A DNA stretch of 64,000 nt from Homalodisca vitripennis. Lineage: Eukaryota; Arthropoda; Insecta; Hemiptera; Cicadellidae. Below, piece after piece: positions 32,870-43,268 of this stretch; position 1 is the first letter of the stretch, and the number at the start of each line of letters is the position of its first letter. The stretch lies in the NCBI RefSeq assembly GCF_021130785.1, contig NC_060215.1:73360001-73424000 (forward strand). Direction: 5' to 3'. The notes under the pieces were generated by a model, which saw nothing but the letters and a program-made list of their open reading frames with translations, was not told the DNA's origin and made no database searches. The position numbers and the translations under genes are program-made.

Positions 32870-34540
32870 TCAGTTTTCTCTTTGGCTAGCTTTATTTTTA
32901 AATATCCTTTAATTGAAGATGTGTAAAGTAACATATGTAACTATTCACAGCATGTACTGTATATACTGTGAAGATAATGTTCATGCCTCTCATTGTTTGA
33001 TACTTCGAGTTATAATATGAAGATGTTGTTTGGTGATTTATTATTTTTCTGTTTTGGGAGATTTAGTTGTAGTAGTGATGTGAGAAAACAGAAGATCAAT
33101 TTTCATAATATTATTTAAAGACAGTCGATGGTTGATAATCAGCACTTAGACAAATTGCAATTTTTGTTTATTTGTTATATTCCTATATAACATTCCTTTA
33201 TTTATAATGTATTCTAAAGAACTTAAAGTTGAGGGTAGGAAGTTATGACTGAGGCCTTAAATACTCTTTGTAACCATTGTTATTTTTACTCTTGAATTGG
33301 GTTACCATGTATCATTCCTCTACCCTTTTTCCAAAGAACTGTAGAAGATCTGATACAATTTTTAACGTTATCGAAATCTTGTATATGTTGTCATATTCAA
33401 AGTGTTTTCTAGGATAGAATAGCCGTCCCTAGTGAGGTATACAATTATTATGTATACATTGTTTGCATTAATCTGTAGAGCTCATAGTTCTAAGGTTCTT
33501 GTAGTGAATCATCAATCAGGCGTGCTTAAATGAATCTCAGTTTCATACTCTAAAGTACTTATTTTAAAATTTCATTTTAGTTTAGGGGCATTTAACACTT
33601 ATTCATCCAAGAAGAGGTGCCATTTTTATCATGTACATTATTAGTGGTTATATATCAGTAACCTGAATTTAAACTATCCCAATTGTATTTATGACACATT
33701 AAGCTTTCAAATACTAATGCTAAACTGCCATGAAATAACAAAACAACTACAATGAGCAGTGACAAATGTTATAAAAAATACTCTTTAATAATATTAAAAA
33801 TGTATATTAATTCTATAATTGTAAAACTAAATTATCTATGTAATGCAATTGTAGGTTTGTAGCATTGTGTCTAGCATAAGTTGTTACTATGTAAATTCAT
33901 CCATTGTAAATTTATAAAATTCATGCAAGCTATAAAAAGCATTTTTAATCAACCATTTTGAAAATAATATCACATTTCCCTAAATCCCAGTAGTATACCC
34001 AGAACCTGAGTTTGTGTGGTTCAAACTCATCATCTCATATTTCAGTGATTATCTTATAAAATCAACCTTGTCTTTTTTAAGTATTATGTATTAAAGATAC
34101 AGTTTTAAAAATATGGACTAAAGTTTGATTCGGTAAATGAAATTGGTAACCCAGAACTCATCACTCATTTATCAAAACAGCTTCTTCTATCATTATATCT
34201 CTTCATCGCATACTTAAGAAGTGCATAAAGGTATATCCCTATCTTCTATGATGCTGTGTATAATATACTCTAACAAACATGTTTACTTTCCATGGCCTTT
34301 TTTTTTAAAAAAAAAGGAGAGCCCATATTAAGTCCCTTTTAAGCATTATTCTGCCTGTCTTTATGGGCCATTGGCATGTGAAAGGATATTATCAAACAGA
34401 ATAAGGGAGAGATTCGATACAGTACAAAGTCGATGGTGCCAGTGCAATGGTCACAGGCAAAATTCATCCTGCACTATCTCTAACTCAGATCCAAAGTGTA
34501 GCGTCTTAAATTGCTTGGTCATTAGCACTCCTCTCCTCAT
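32870..34540. other. CPD 3' UTR and downstream sequence
   Basis: AT-rich sequence after the CPD stop codon. Possible polyadenylation signals ATTAAA lie at about 33793 and 34090; no canonical AATAAA was found before 35 kb, so the transcript end is not determined. Nothing else recognised. Confidence 0.5.
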
Positions 34541-35093
34541 ATGAAATATTAGAAAAAAATCCAAATGATGAAGAAGAAATCTTTAAAATTCTTTTGGATA
34601 AAGGAATGTTCCCTTATGAATTTAACAATAATATTTAAAAACGTAATCATACCAAAGAATAAAAATGTCAAATTTTCATTCAATTTTAATATATGAGAAC
34701 AGTTGTGAAAAAGAGTATTAACATTATTTGTGTCCATCGAACAAATTAAAAATCTAGGAAATTATTCAGACTTATACAATATTCAAGATGTATATATTGA
34801 TCTACAATAATACTAACTGAAAATTGTAGATCAATGTGCTTAAGTTGTTATAAATTGGATCCAGTACATTATTTAACTGCTCCAAATCTATCTTGGGATG
34901 CAATGTTAAAATTAACCAAAATAGTTTTACAATTGATTCACAATTACAGTATGTATTTAATCCTTGAAAAAGGGATTAGAGGTGGAATTTCTCAATGTAT
35001 TAAAATAGATGTTAAAGCAAGTAATAAATATTTAAAAGATTTTAATGAAAAAGAAAACCAGGAAGTATTTCATCTGAATCCTATGTTTTTTTA
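34540..35093 (+). pseudogene. B-family DNA polymerase fragment (protein-primed viral/Polinton type)
   Basis: The best frame (34834-35094) contains CYKLDPVHYLTAPNLSWDAM then ILEKGIRGGISQCIKIDVKA, the exonuclease-III to palm junction seen in DNA_pol_B_2 proteins of Polintons/Mavericks and related linear viruses or plasmids. Upstream (about 34570-34620) LLDKGMFPYEF matches the preceding segment of the same family; the region between shows frameshifts and stops. Palm motifs with the catalytic aspartates are missing. It is a short, inactive relic of a mobile element or old virus-like insertion. No neighbouring capsid, ATPase or integrase gene was found. Confidence 0.72.
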
Positions 35094-35715
35094 ATTGCTT
35101 GGTAAAATTTTAATGTGTCAGTCTGTTATCAATGATCTTATAGATTTTTTATCAAAGTTACTATGTCTACGGAGACACAACGGTGCATCGGCTAGCCATT
35201 TAAAAATAATGTAATACTGTAGAGATCACATGCAAAGGGCTGATTTATGGAACTAAAGTTGTGGAAGAAACGCATGTAAAAAATTCTTAGAACAATTTTG
35301 ACATCTGGAAGATTAAGAGGTTGTGGAGAAATATTTTGTGTCTAATGATATGTATGTAACACCTTGTCATGTTAATCCTGTTATCATTATTGCAATAAAA
35401 AGACACAGACTTGTGTATTTTCTGGTTCTCTTCACATGTGTTAGTTTTATGTTATTATACAATGATTTAATTGAACTTACTTCCAACTTAGCAAGAAAAA
35501 TTACAAGTTGAACTGAAATTACATGTTGTTTAAGTTACTTTCTGTACAATTTTTAATGTGATGATACTTTTTTAATAATAGGATGCGTAATGGGACAAGA
35601 TTGAGAAATAATAAAATTAGTTTTTACAAGGTAAAGAATATGTTAAGTATATAGTGGTTAAATATTGCATTGATTTATTATAAATGTTTTATAGGTTTTT
35701 TTTAATACCAACATA
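35094..35715. other. Sequence after the polymerase relic, unidentified
   Basis: AT-rich. A short plus-strand frame (35323-35511) contains SNDMYVTPCHVNPVIIIAIK, which could be further relic of the same insertion; I could not assign it. Confidence 0.35.
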
Positions 35716-35959
35716 TACAGACTGGCTGCATTGATCCAAACTCGCAGCAATTCGAACACTGTGCTAGTCCGGATGACTTTCAGTCGCAATCAATTAGTAA
35801 TTTTAGAATTTCATGTCACAACCTGAAATACATGCGTAAGTTACTATGCACACTAAAATTAATGATGTTTTAATAGTATTTCCTCAGTAATCGGAACATT
35901 TTAATGATCCAGAACGTTTTGAGTAAGCAAATATTTTGTATTAGCGCGGCCTCTCTGTA
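35716..35959. mobile_element. Short TIR element (Tc1/pogo-type MITE)
   Basis: The left end TACAGACTGGCTGCATTGAT and the reverse-complemented right end TACAGAGAGGCCGCGCTAAT match at 14 of 20 positions, and TA dinucleotides lie at both borders. About 245 bases, no coding frame. Size and TA borders fit a non-autonomous Tc1/mariner/pogo element. Confidence 0.55.
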
Positions 35960-37385
35960 TAATAATTCTTGTATTTTGTTACCTTCTGTTTTGTATTATA
36001 ACTTTATAAAACTGAAAGGTTTAATAGCCAGTATAGTGTGCTAACTGTGTCTGTAATTTAGAAAATTAAGTTTCTAAATTATGATGTTAGTTTAAGTTTA
36101 ATTATTTGATCTATTAATCCATAAAATGTGCATTTTCAAATTGTTTTATTATTTGTTAAAATTATTTAAATTATTATACTCTTTTAATGTTCATAAAAAT
36201 CCAACATAACATCCTGATAATAATCCTGGTTAAAATATAAAACTCAATAATATACTAAATGTATTCAAGAACATACAAAACGCTGTTCATTAAAATTGTG
36301 TTTATTTGCCAGTATATAATTCAGCCTTGAGTTTTCTTGGGATTTTTGCTGAAAACGAAACAAAAATGTTCCATAGCTTAAAATAAATTTCATAGTTTTA
36401 AATCAATCCAAAGGACAATCGGTGAGAGTGAAAGTTTTTAACAGTTGTTACTAACAATCAGATTCTAATTTGTGATAAAACTATTAACGTAAAATGTATT
36501 ATGTTCATTTAGTATTATAATTGATAAATCATTTTTAGATGTAAACATGTACATGACATGTATGGTATCATATGTATTAACAGGGTGTGATAATAATCAA
36601 TTCATCTATCTAGCTGTACTGTTTTGTATCAGGACAAATAAAATGCACATTGTTACAGTTTACTCCTTACTATTTGCTCAATTTAGAATGAAACATTTGA
36701 GAAACATGGAAATCTGAGTCAGCCGATCAGAATAGCCCATTTATAGTGTGAAATTCAAAACAAAATTAATGAAAAACTACATTAATTTGGACACAAATTT
36801 ATAAGAATCAAAGTCAGCTTGATGTTTTAGTAATTTAAATGAATAAGATTCGTAGCAGTGAGTAAATTATAGTATTTAAATGGTAAAATATTCTGCCACA
36901 TAAACAAAGACATCTATTTGACATACATGTGGCATCATTGGTACTAGAAGTTAATGATTTAACTGGACTTGAACGTGTTAAAATTTATATTAATGTCTAT
37001 TTCAAAAGTTTATTGTAAATTATTGTTATACAAAACAGTTAGTAAGCCAAATGATATGTCTGATATTAAAAAAAAACTTTATACAATCATTTTATATTTT
37101 ATGCTATTATCGTACCCATAAATATTTATAGGTAGAACTAACTATCAGGAAAACTATTGGCTTATGATGAACACTTTAATAAAACAAAGTTGTAGAAAAG
37201 GGTATAAATACTTTCACATTATTTAGTAAATAAATCTTCCACATATAGTCTTCCAGAATGTATAAACAAGGCACTTCAACGCCCACCACAATTTCCAAGA
37301 ATAGCAGTATTATAAGCAGTATATTAAGAAGAATCAGTCTTTCCTTACTCAGGCGTTTGTTTGAAAATATAATTCATTCAGCGTT
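35960..37385. other. Intergenic sequence, nothing recognised
   Basis: AT-rich; no supported feature. The frame at 37258-37467 runs into the LINE tail and is not a gene. Confidence 0.5.
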
Positions 37386-37659
37386 TCAGAATCAGAATCA
37401 GAATCAGAATATCTTTATTGTCATTTGTCAATATTACAATTGCTATAGACAACGTCAATTTAACTAATATAATAAATAAAAATATTATAAGGCTACTTAG
37501 TTTATTTGAATGTCATTAACTGATATAATATATTGAACTAATTCGTACAGTGTATTTGTCAATTTAAAAAATGTAACTGTAGTATTAGTAAATACATAAC
37601 AAAATAAATAGTTGAAACAATGAATTAAATTACAACTAATCAACAACTCCATTCCAGGC

Positions 37660-40545
37660 CTAAGGAAGGTAACAATTCGTAGCAAAAAATTCTTCAAGGG
37701 AATAAAATGCCTTACTTATAAGCCAGTTCGACAGTTTAGCTGCAAATGGTTGAAGTTCTAAGCTTCTAAACGTTTGAGGTAATTTGTTAAAACATTTAAT
37801 TTGTAAATATTTATGGCTAACTAATGTTTTCCTAAGTCTAGAGGAAGGTGCAACAATATCCCGAGCTCCCCTAGTGTCATAATCATGAATTTCATCAAAG
37901 CAGATAAAGTCTTCAAAATTCTCCTTTACATATATTACATTTTGAAATATGAAAATGCCAGGAACAGTCATTACATTGTAGTCAATAAAGCATTGTTTAC
38001 AATCATCTTGATAACCCAAATTGGCTAAAATTCTTACTGCCTTTCTTTGCCACGCAAAAACTTGACTGGCACCACTACTGTTACCCCAGAGCATTGAGGC
38101 ATAAAGTAAGTGTGAGTGAAAGTCACTGAAATAAGAAGAGAGCAACATATTTCTACCAACACAGTTTTGTAATTTACGTAACAGAAAACAAGCCTTAGAT
38201 AGTTTAGAAATTACTGAGTTAGTTTGAGCTTCCCATGATAGTTTTTGATCTAATGTTACTCCAAGTAATTTCACTGGCTTAATACAGCTCTCTGCTATGT
38301 GCAACTTTTTTAATGTGAAATAAATTGTTTCAGTTTTATCCCCATTGACTTTAAGATGGTTGACATCAAACCACGAGTTTGCAATTTCCATCACTCGGTC
38401 ATTTTGTGCTTCCACTTCTTGGAAAACTTTGCCAGTAACTAAAAAAGAAGTGTCATCTGCATATAGAATAGTCTTACATGGAATATTGGATGGCAGATCA
38501 TTTATATACATAATAAACAAGAGTGGGCCCAAAACTGACCCCTGTGGAACCCCAGCAAGGACCTCCTGAAATGAGGATTCTGAACCGGCCACTGAGACTT
38601 TGTGTAATCTGCCACAAAGATAAGTTTTAAGGAAGTGCAACGGTTTATCATCAATACCATAGTATTTCAGTTTACTCAGTAGAGTTTCATGTGATATACT
38701 ATCAAAGGCCTTACTGAGATCCACAAGAGTCATATTAACATATTCACAGTTCTCAAAGCTATTTATGATATTAGTTACAACTTCATTTAGAGCTTTAGTT
38801 GTAGATCGACCAGGACGAAAGCCAAATTGGCTATTACTTAAAATGTTATATAGATCAAAGAATTCTAACAGTTGGTTCTTAACGCATGACTCCATTATTT
38901 TTGAAAACACAGATACAATACATATTGTTCTATAGTTGTCAATACATGATTCATTACCTTTCTTAAAAAGAGGTATACTCCTAGACTTTTTTAAGCAATC
39001 TGGAAATTTAGAACAGTGAAATGAAAGATTGATCAAAAATGTTAATGGCTTAACAATAGCATCAGCAATAAGTTTGATAACTTTGTTACTAAAACCAAAC
39101 ACATCTTCACTGTTAGAGGGTTTTAATGATCTTATTACCTTAAGTACATCAAGCTCGCTGACATATTTCAAGTAAAAGTTTCCTGGAGGCTGTTCAACAT
39201 TACTTAGAAAGGAAAAATGACTAATATTATTCTTATTAATTGCCTTAGCACTATCAACTACATTTTTCCCAATGCCAATATAATAGTTATTAAATTCTTC
39301 AGCTGTAATAGGTGGTATTGGATTTTCCCGTTTATAGTAACTACCAGCCTCAGACTTTATTATTTTCCATGCGGCTGAACATTTATTCTTTGAATTTTTT
39401 AATATGTTCTCATTATGCAAGATTTTTGCTTCTTTAATTTTACTCCTGTAAAACTTCTTTTTGGCAATGTAACACTTCTTAAGTAATATATTGTTTTTGT
39501 AATGAGAAATTTTTAGCAAATCCTGTAACATAATTACCGTGCTTCTCATTTTTCTTAAGCCACTGTCAAACCAAGAAGTATTATTCTTACTTTGATTTCT
39601 CTGTTTAACATTTTTAGTTTTTCTTGGACAACTGTTATTGTATACTATTGATAATTTACTTAAAAAATAATCATATGCAATATCTACATCTTCTATGTTA
39701 TACAACAAGTTCCAATTTAATAAAGAACTTATTTCTGTGAACTCTTGCAATGTTTCATCACTTAGCTTCCTGTAAGAGATTTTAACAGTTTGGGGAACAG
39801 TAAGTGGAGCAGTGAATTCAAAATAAACAATAGAATGGTCTGAGATTCTCTCCTTCCATAAGCGGTTTTTATACAAATTATTATCTAAGTCTGTAGCTAT
39901 ATTGTCAATACAACTGTTATTTCTTGTTGGGAGTTTATTTACGCAGTAAAGATTGAATGATTTTAGAAGGTTTATAAACATTACAGTGTCTTGCTCTCCA
40001 CTCTTTAGAATGTCAATATTAAAATCCCCCCCTAATACAATTTTACATTTAGGCTTTTTTCTTTGAATAAAGCATAAGAGATTATCAAGATTAGCCAAAA
40101 ACATTTGGCACATAGAGCTAGGAGTCCTATATACAGATATAAAAATTACATTCCAAATATTTACATGTATACAAACAGCTTCAAGTAAACCAATTTGGGT
40201 TAAATGGGCGATATCAATCACCTCAAAAGCAATATTGTCATTAACAAGAATAGAAGCACCTCCATAAGCATTTTCTCTGCAAAAGGCAGCAGCTAAACTA
40301 AAACCTACAGGAACATACAAGGAGACTTCCATTTTGTGCAGCCAGTGCTCATTAATAAGGACAATGTCGCAATTGGCTTCATCTAAAATAACAGCTAACT
40401 CATTTAACTTGTTCCTTATTGACTGGATATTTAAATGCATGATGCGTACAGTTTTGGTGTTATTTGATTTCAAATTAACCAGTTTGTGACTTAAACTAGA
40501 CTTAAAATTATATACAGAATTTACATCATCACTCTTGTTGCACAC
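37660..40545 (-). CDS. LINE ORF2 protein: AP-endonuclease plus reverse transcriptase, intact
   Basis: A 961-codon uninterrupted frame. The endonuclease occupies about residues 35-245: MHLNIQSIRNKL (Asn), VLINEHWL (Glu), YGGASILVND, KIVLGGDFNIDIL (Asp/Asn), ERISDHSIVYF (Ser-Asp-His). The reverse transcriptase spans about 480-740: SIPLFKKGNESCIDNYRTIC, QFGFRPGRSTTKAL, LVDLSKAFDSISHETL (first catalytic Asp), AGVPQGSVLGPLLFIMYIND, LYADDTSFLV (catalytic DD), KLLGVTLDQKLSW. The C-terminal thumb ends FYSLEEFFATNCYLP. It copies element RNA at a nicked target. The first codon of the computed frame is GTG, one base into the ORF1 stop; the frame stays open upstream, so the true start is uncertain. All key residues are present, so it may be active. 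Confidence 0.95.
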   Translation of the reverse strand: MCNKSDDVNSVYNFKSSLSHKLVNLKSNNTKTVRIMHLNIQSIRNKLNELAVILDEANCDIVLINEHWLHKMEVSLYVPVGFSLAAAFCRENAYGGASILVNDNIAFEVIDIAHLTQIGLLEAVCIHVNIWNVIFISVYRTPSSMCQMFLANLDNLLCFIQRKKPKCKIVLGGDFNIDILKSGEQDTVMFINLLKSFNLYCVNKLPTRNNSCIDNIATDLDNNLYKNRLWKERISDHSIVYFEFTAPLTVPQTVKISYRKLSDETLQEFTEISSLLNWNLLYNIEDVDIAYDYFLSKLSIVYNNSCPRKTKNVKQRNQSKNNTSWFDSGLRKMRSTVIMLQDLLKISHYKNNILLKKCYIAKKKFYRSKIKEAKILHNENILKNSKNKCSAAWKIIKSEAGSYYKRENPIPPITAEEFNNYYIGIGKNVVDSAKAINKNNISHFSFLSNVEQPPGNFYLKYVSELDVLKVIRSLKPSNSEDVFGFSNKVIKLIADAIVKPLTFLINLSFHCSKFPDCLKKSRSIPLFKKGNESCIDNYRTICIVSVFSKIMESCVKNQLLEFFDLYNILSNSQFGFRPGRSTTKALNEVVTNIINSFENCEYVNMTLVDLSKAFDSISHETLLSKLKYYGIDDKPLHFLKTYLCGRLHKVSVAGSESSFQEVLAGVPQGSVLGPLLFIMYINDLPSNIPCKTILYADDTSFLVTGKVFQEVEAQNDRVMEIANSWFDVNHLKVNGDKTETIYFTLKKLHIAESCIKPVKLLGVTLDQKLSWEAQTNSVISKLSKACFLLRKLQNCVGRNMLLSSYFSDFHSHLLYASMLWGNSSGASQVFAWQRKAVRILANLGYQDDCKQCFIDYNVMTVPGIFIFQNVIYVKENFEDFICFDEIHDYDTRGARDIVAPSSRLRKTLVSHKYLQIKCFNKLPQTFRSLELQPFAAKLSNWLISKAFYSLEEFFATNCYLP

Positions 40546-40990
40546 TAGGTCATCAGGTGTTGGACTGCCATTGGTAAGTTTCCCGCTGTAGATCCAGGTA
40601 CTGCTGACTGCTGAGGGCTTCCTGGTGTGTTGTCTACTGTTGCAGGCTGCTCGCTGTTGCTCGGTTCCTCAGATGGGGGTGACGGTGAATCAGCTTTCTC
40701 TTTCGCCGCCTCACATATCTTGCTCACCAACCACAGCTTTCCCGTACGATTTAGGTGCATACCATGCCTTGTGTGGAGGTCCCTAGTGGCTTTGCTGGCT
40801 TCCACAAGAGTGACATTACTGAAACCATCGCAAATGTTCTTTAGGGCTACATTAGTTTTCTTAGTTTCCTTGTTTACGCAAGACCAGTCCAACAAATCAT
40901 ACCGTTTGTATTGATGTTTGGTAGAATTGAGGCTTTCACCAACTGTGTCATCTAGCAATGTTATGATTTTATGGAGATAATTTTGCAAAA
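40545..40990 (-). CDS. LINE ORF1 C-terminal fragment (SGNH-esterase-like)
   Basis: About 147 residues ending LMT at a TAG that overlaps the first base of the ORF2 frame. The motif DLHTRHGMHLNRTGKLWL matches the final Asp-x-x-His block of SGNH/GDSL hydrolases, as found in the esterase-type ORF1 of CR1-like LINEs; the nucleophile Ser block is missing because of the 5' truncation. The Pro/Ser/Glu-rich tail (SPSPPSEEPSNSEQ) has no fold prediction. The ORF1-ORF2 overlap suggests translational coupling in the full-length element. Confidence 0.78.
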
Positions 40991-41000
40991 TTGTTTATTA

Positions 41001-43260
41001 TAACCAATCAAATAGTTGTAAATAAAATCATGGGGCAAATTTGATTATTTAACTCGCCAAATAATGAGTAGTAGCTCGGAAGTCATATAATGTACAGGTA
41101 AGTTCTATATAACTTAATGTACCTATCATCCAGTGAGTTAAAATCATATTAAAACCTTGGTATTAGTTGTAGAATGTCCTGCAATGGCTCAAGCATTTAA
41201 GGCTGAACCTTTGCCATAAAATATGACTCTGACGAATTTAGTTTCAATTACTTTATATAAAACTTACTAATAAAAAATGTTCAGAAAGTATAGTACAATA
41301 GATCCCCGGATATTCAGACGTACAGATTATCTGGCTTGGTCATGGGACGATTATTATATAAATAGGATGGAACGAATAAGCGCCAATCAATGTTTTGGTA
41401 CACACTTACCATGTAAACACATCAGAATCAGATTTACTGTGATGGAATGTGAGTTATTTAACTTTTGGATTATACAGCCTTTTTATGCTGTCCGTTATAA
41501 AACTTCTTCTTGTCATTCGCACTGATCGATATACATTTCATTGCTGGAGTTACATTTACAACCACAACAAATTTAAATAAAATTATATAGTATTGATTAA
41601 TATTGAAGTACAATAGAATAGATTTTCAGCCACAAGATATGCCACAGAAATACATAGCCTAGTCAAAATATACACTTCCCTAAGTATTTTGAATTCTCTT
41701 AATAAGTTATTTATGCATAAAGTTGATTGAGTCTTGTAAGTGACAGTTATAATAGATTCCTTCAGAAAAATATAGATGCTTGAGAAAAATTCTCCCCACA
41801 ATTATTGACAAATAATCAGTGACTTTGAAGTAGAACTAAAATGTAACTCCTCTTGAATGTTTTCCCATATATGAGTAGGATATATTCAATAAATAATTGT
41901 ACTACATAAATGAAATTGGAATAGTTGTTCATAGTTTTGTTCAAATGACATTTGATTGGTAAAACTTGTTGGTATATTTCCAAGAATGTCTGCATCACAT
42001 TATAACCATGCTCCCTGAAGATACAGTTTTTATATCCTCCACTACCAATAATTTCAAGACAAAGTAAATTCCTGCATTAACAAGATCTACTAACCACAGA
42101 AAGTGACAGCAGAGTGAGATAAGTGGTCATAGAGAATTAGTCAGGAATAAGTTACTGTGATATTTAACTGGGAATGTGCCACTCTTATATACAAGTCATA
42201 AATTGGCATCTGATTGCATGCAGAAGATACATTTTTAGTTGAAAGTCTGTGTAAAATGCAATGAGTGGACACTTGTTTTAAATTTGATTACGATTAATTA
42301 TTTCTTTCTTTGACAAATTAAAATGTTTTACACAACAAGAGAATGTTTATGTTCTCCTTAATGTCATGCTTTCAATATTTTGTTAAAATCGTTTTCTTTT
42401 TATAAAAGGGTGTATTTTATTTATCTGAACTTGTTACATTTTTTTGATAGTTGAACATTAATATTCATTTACAATAAAAAAAGAATACAAAGGTTCTTAT
42501 AAGTCCCAGACTTTATGTGTGTGCCGGAGTACTGTATGAAGGGGACGAACTGAAAAAGCTTTATAATAAGCGACAAGCATCTTCAAATCTTTCTATTAAA
42601 TTTATTTCACTTCAAAACATGATAGAATGAAAATTTAAAGCAAGAAGTTAAGCAGACTAAATTGAAAACATTGCCTAAAGATTGTCATTGTTTCCTTTAG
42701 GATAAGGAATGTGCACTTGAATGAACTAAATGCTGCCTTTGATAGAATTTGATAGTAATGTGTCAATTAAAAGTTATATCTTCTTCATAAATTCACAGGT
42801 AAATGATTTAATTTGTTCATAACCTCATATGTAATTCAATTGTTAGTGATCAATGACAAGTAAAGATTTAGTTGGCATTGTACCTAGAAGTTAGACTGAA
42901 AAACATGCACCATTTTCAAGCACAAGTTGTTATTTTGCAGAAAGCGCTTACTGTTGTTTAATTAATCAGTTTTAACCATTTTCATTTTAGGCATGAATAT
43001 TTTGCCATCTAGGTTAAAATACGGAATGGGGGATCATCAACAGATAACTAAATTATCAGAATAAAAAAAAGAATCATCTCAAGAATTGACAATTTCTCTA
43101 CACAAGCCATAACCTCTTTTTACTAACATAAACAAAATAATACTTAGTTCTATACTGGCTCAGAGCAGTGTTTTTTTTTAAGTCTTAACAAATAAAGAGA
43201 TTAACATCTCTAAGACCAAAACTTAATTATTATCATCTAATATGATAAAAATACTAGGGT
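41001..43260. other. Intergenic sequence, nothing firm
   Basis: AT-rich. Near 41295-41355 the text AGATCCCCGGATATTCAG ... CTTGGTCATGGGACG resembles a pogo/Tigger-type transposon end, but no partner end was found. Otherwise no features. Confidence 0.45.
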
Positions 43261-43268
43261 GTATCAAA

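Larger units (their letters stand above)
37386..41000 (-). mobile_element. LINE retrotransposon, minus strand, intact ORF2, 5'-truncated ORF1
   Basis: From 41.0 kb downwards: the end of ORF1, overlapping ORF2, a 3' UTR of about 250 bases and a 3' tail made of TCTGAT units (plus strand 37386-37411, CAGAAT repeats). Just inside the tail is ACAATAAAGATAT. A stop at 40995-40997 upstream of the ORF1 fragment marks where element homology ends, so the copy is 5'-truncated. A microsatellite tail rather than poly(A) is typical of CR1/L2-like LINEs. ORF2 has no lesion, so the insertion is recent relative to the other LINEs here. Confidence 0.93.

Noticed and set aside
38345..38569. Plus-strand frame inside the intact LINE
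   Set aside because: Antisense shadow of ORF2.
40627..40914. Plus-strand frame opposite LINE ORF1
   Set aside because: Antisense shadow of the esterase-like ORF1 end.
41277..41525. 82-codon frame and a pogo/Tigger-like transposon end
   Set aside because: Only one candidate end was seen and the frame has no transposase motif.
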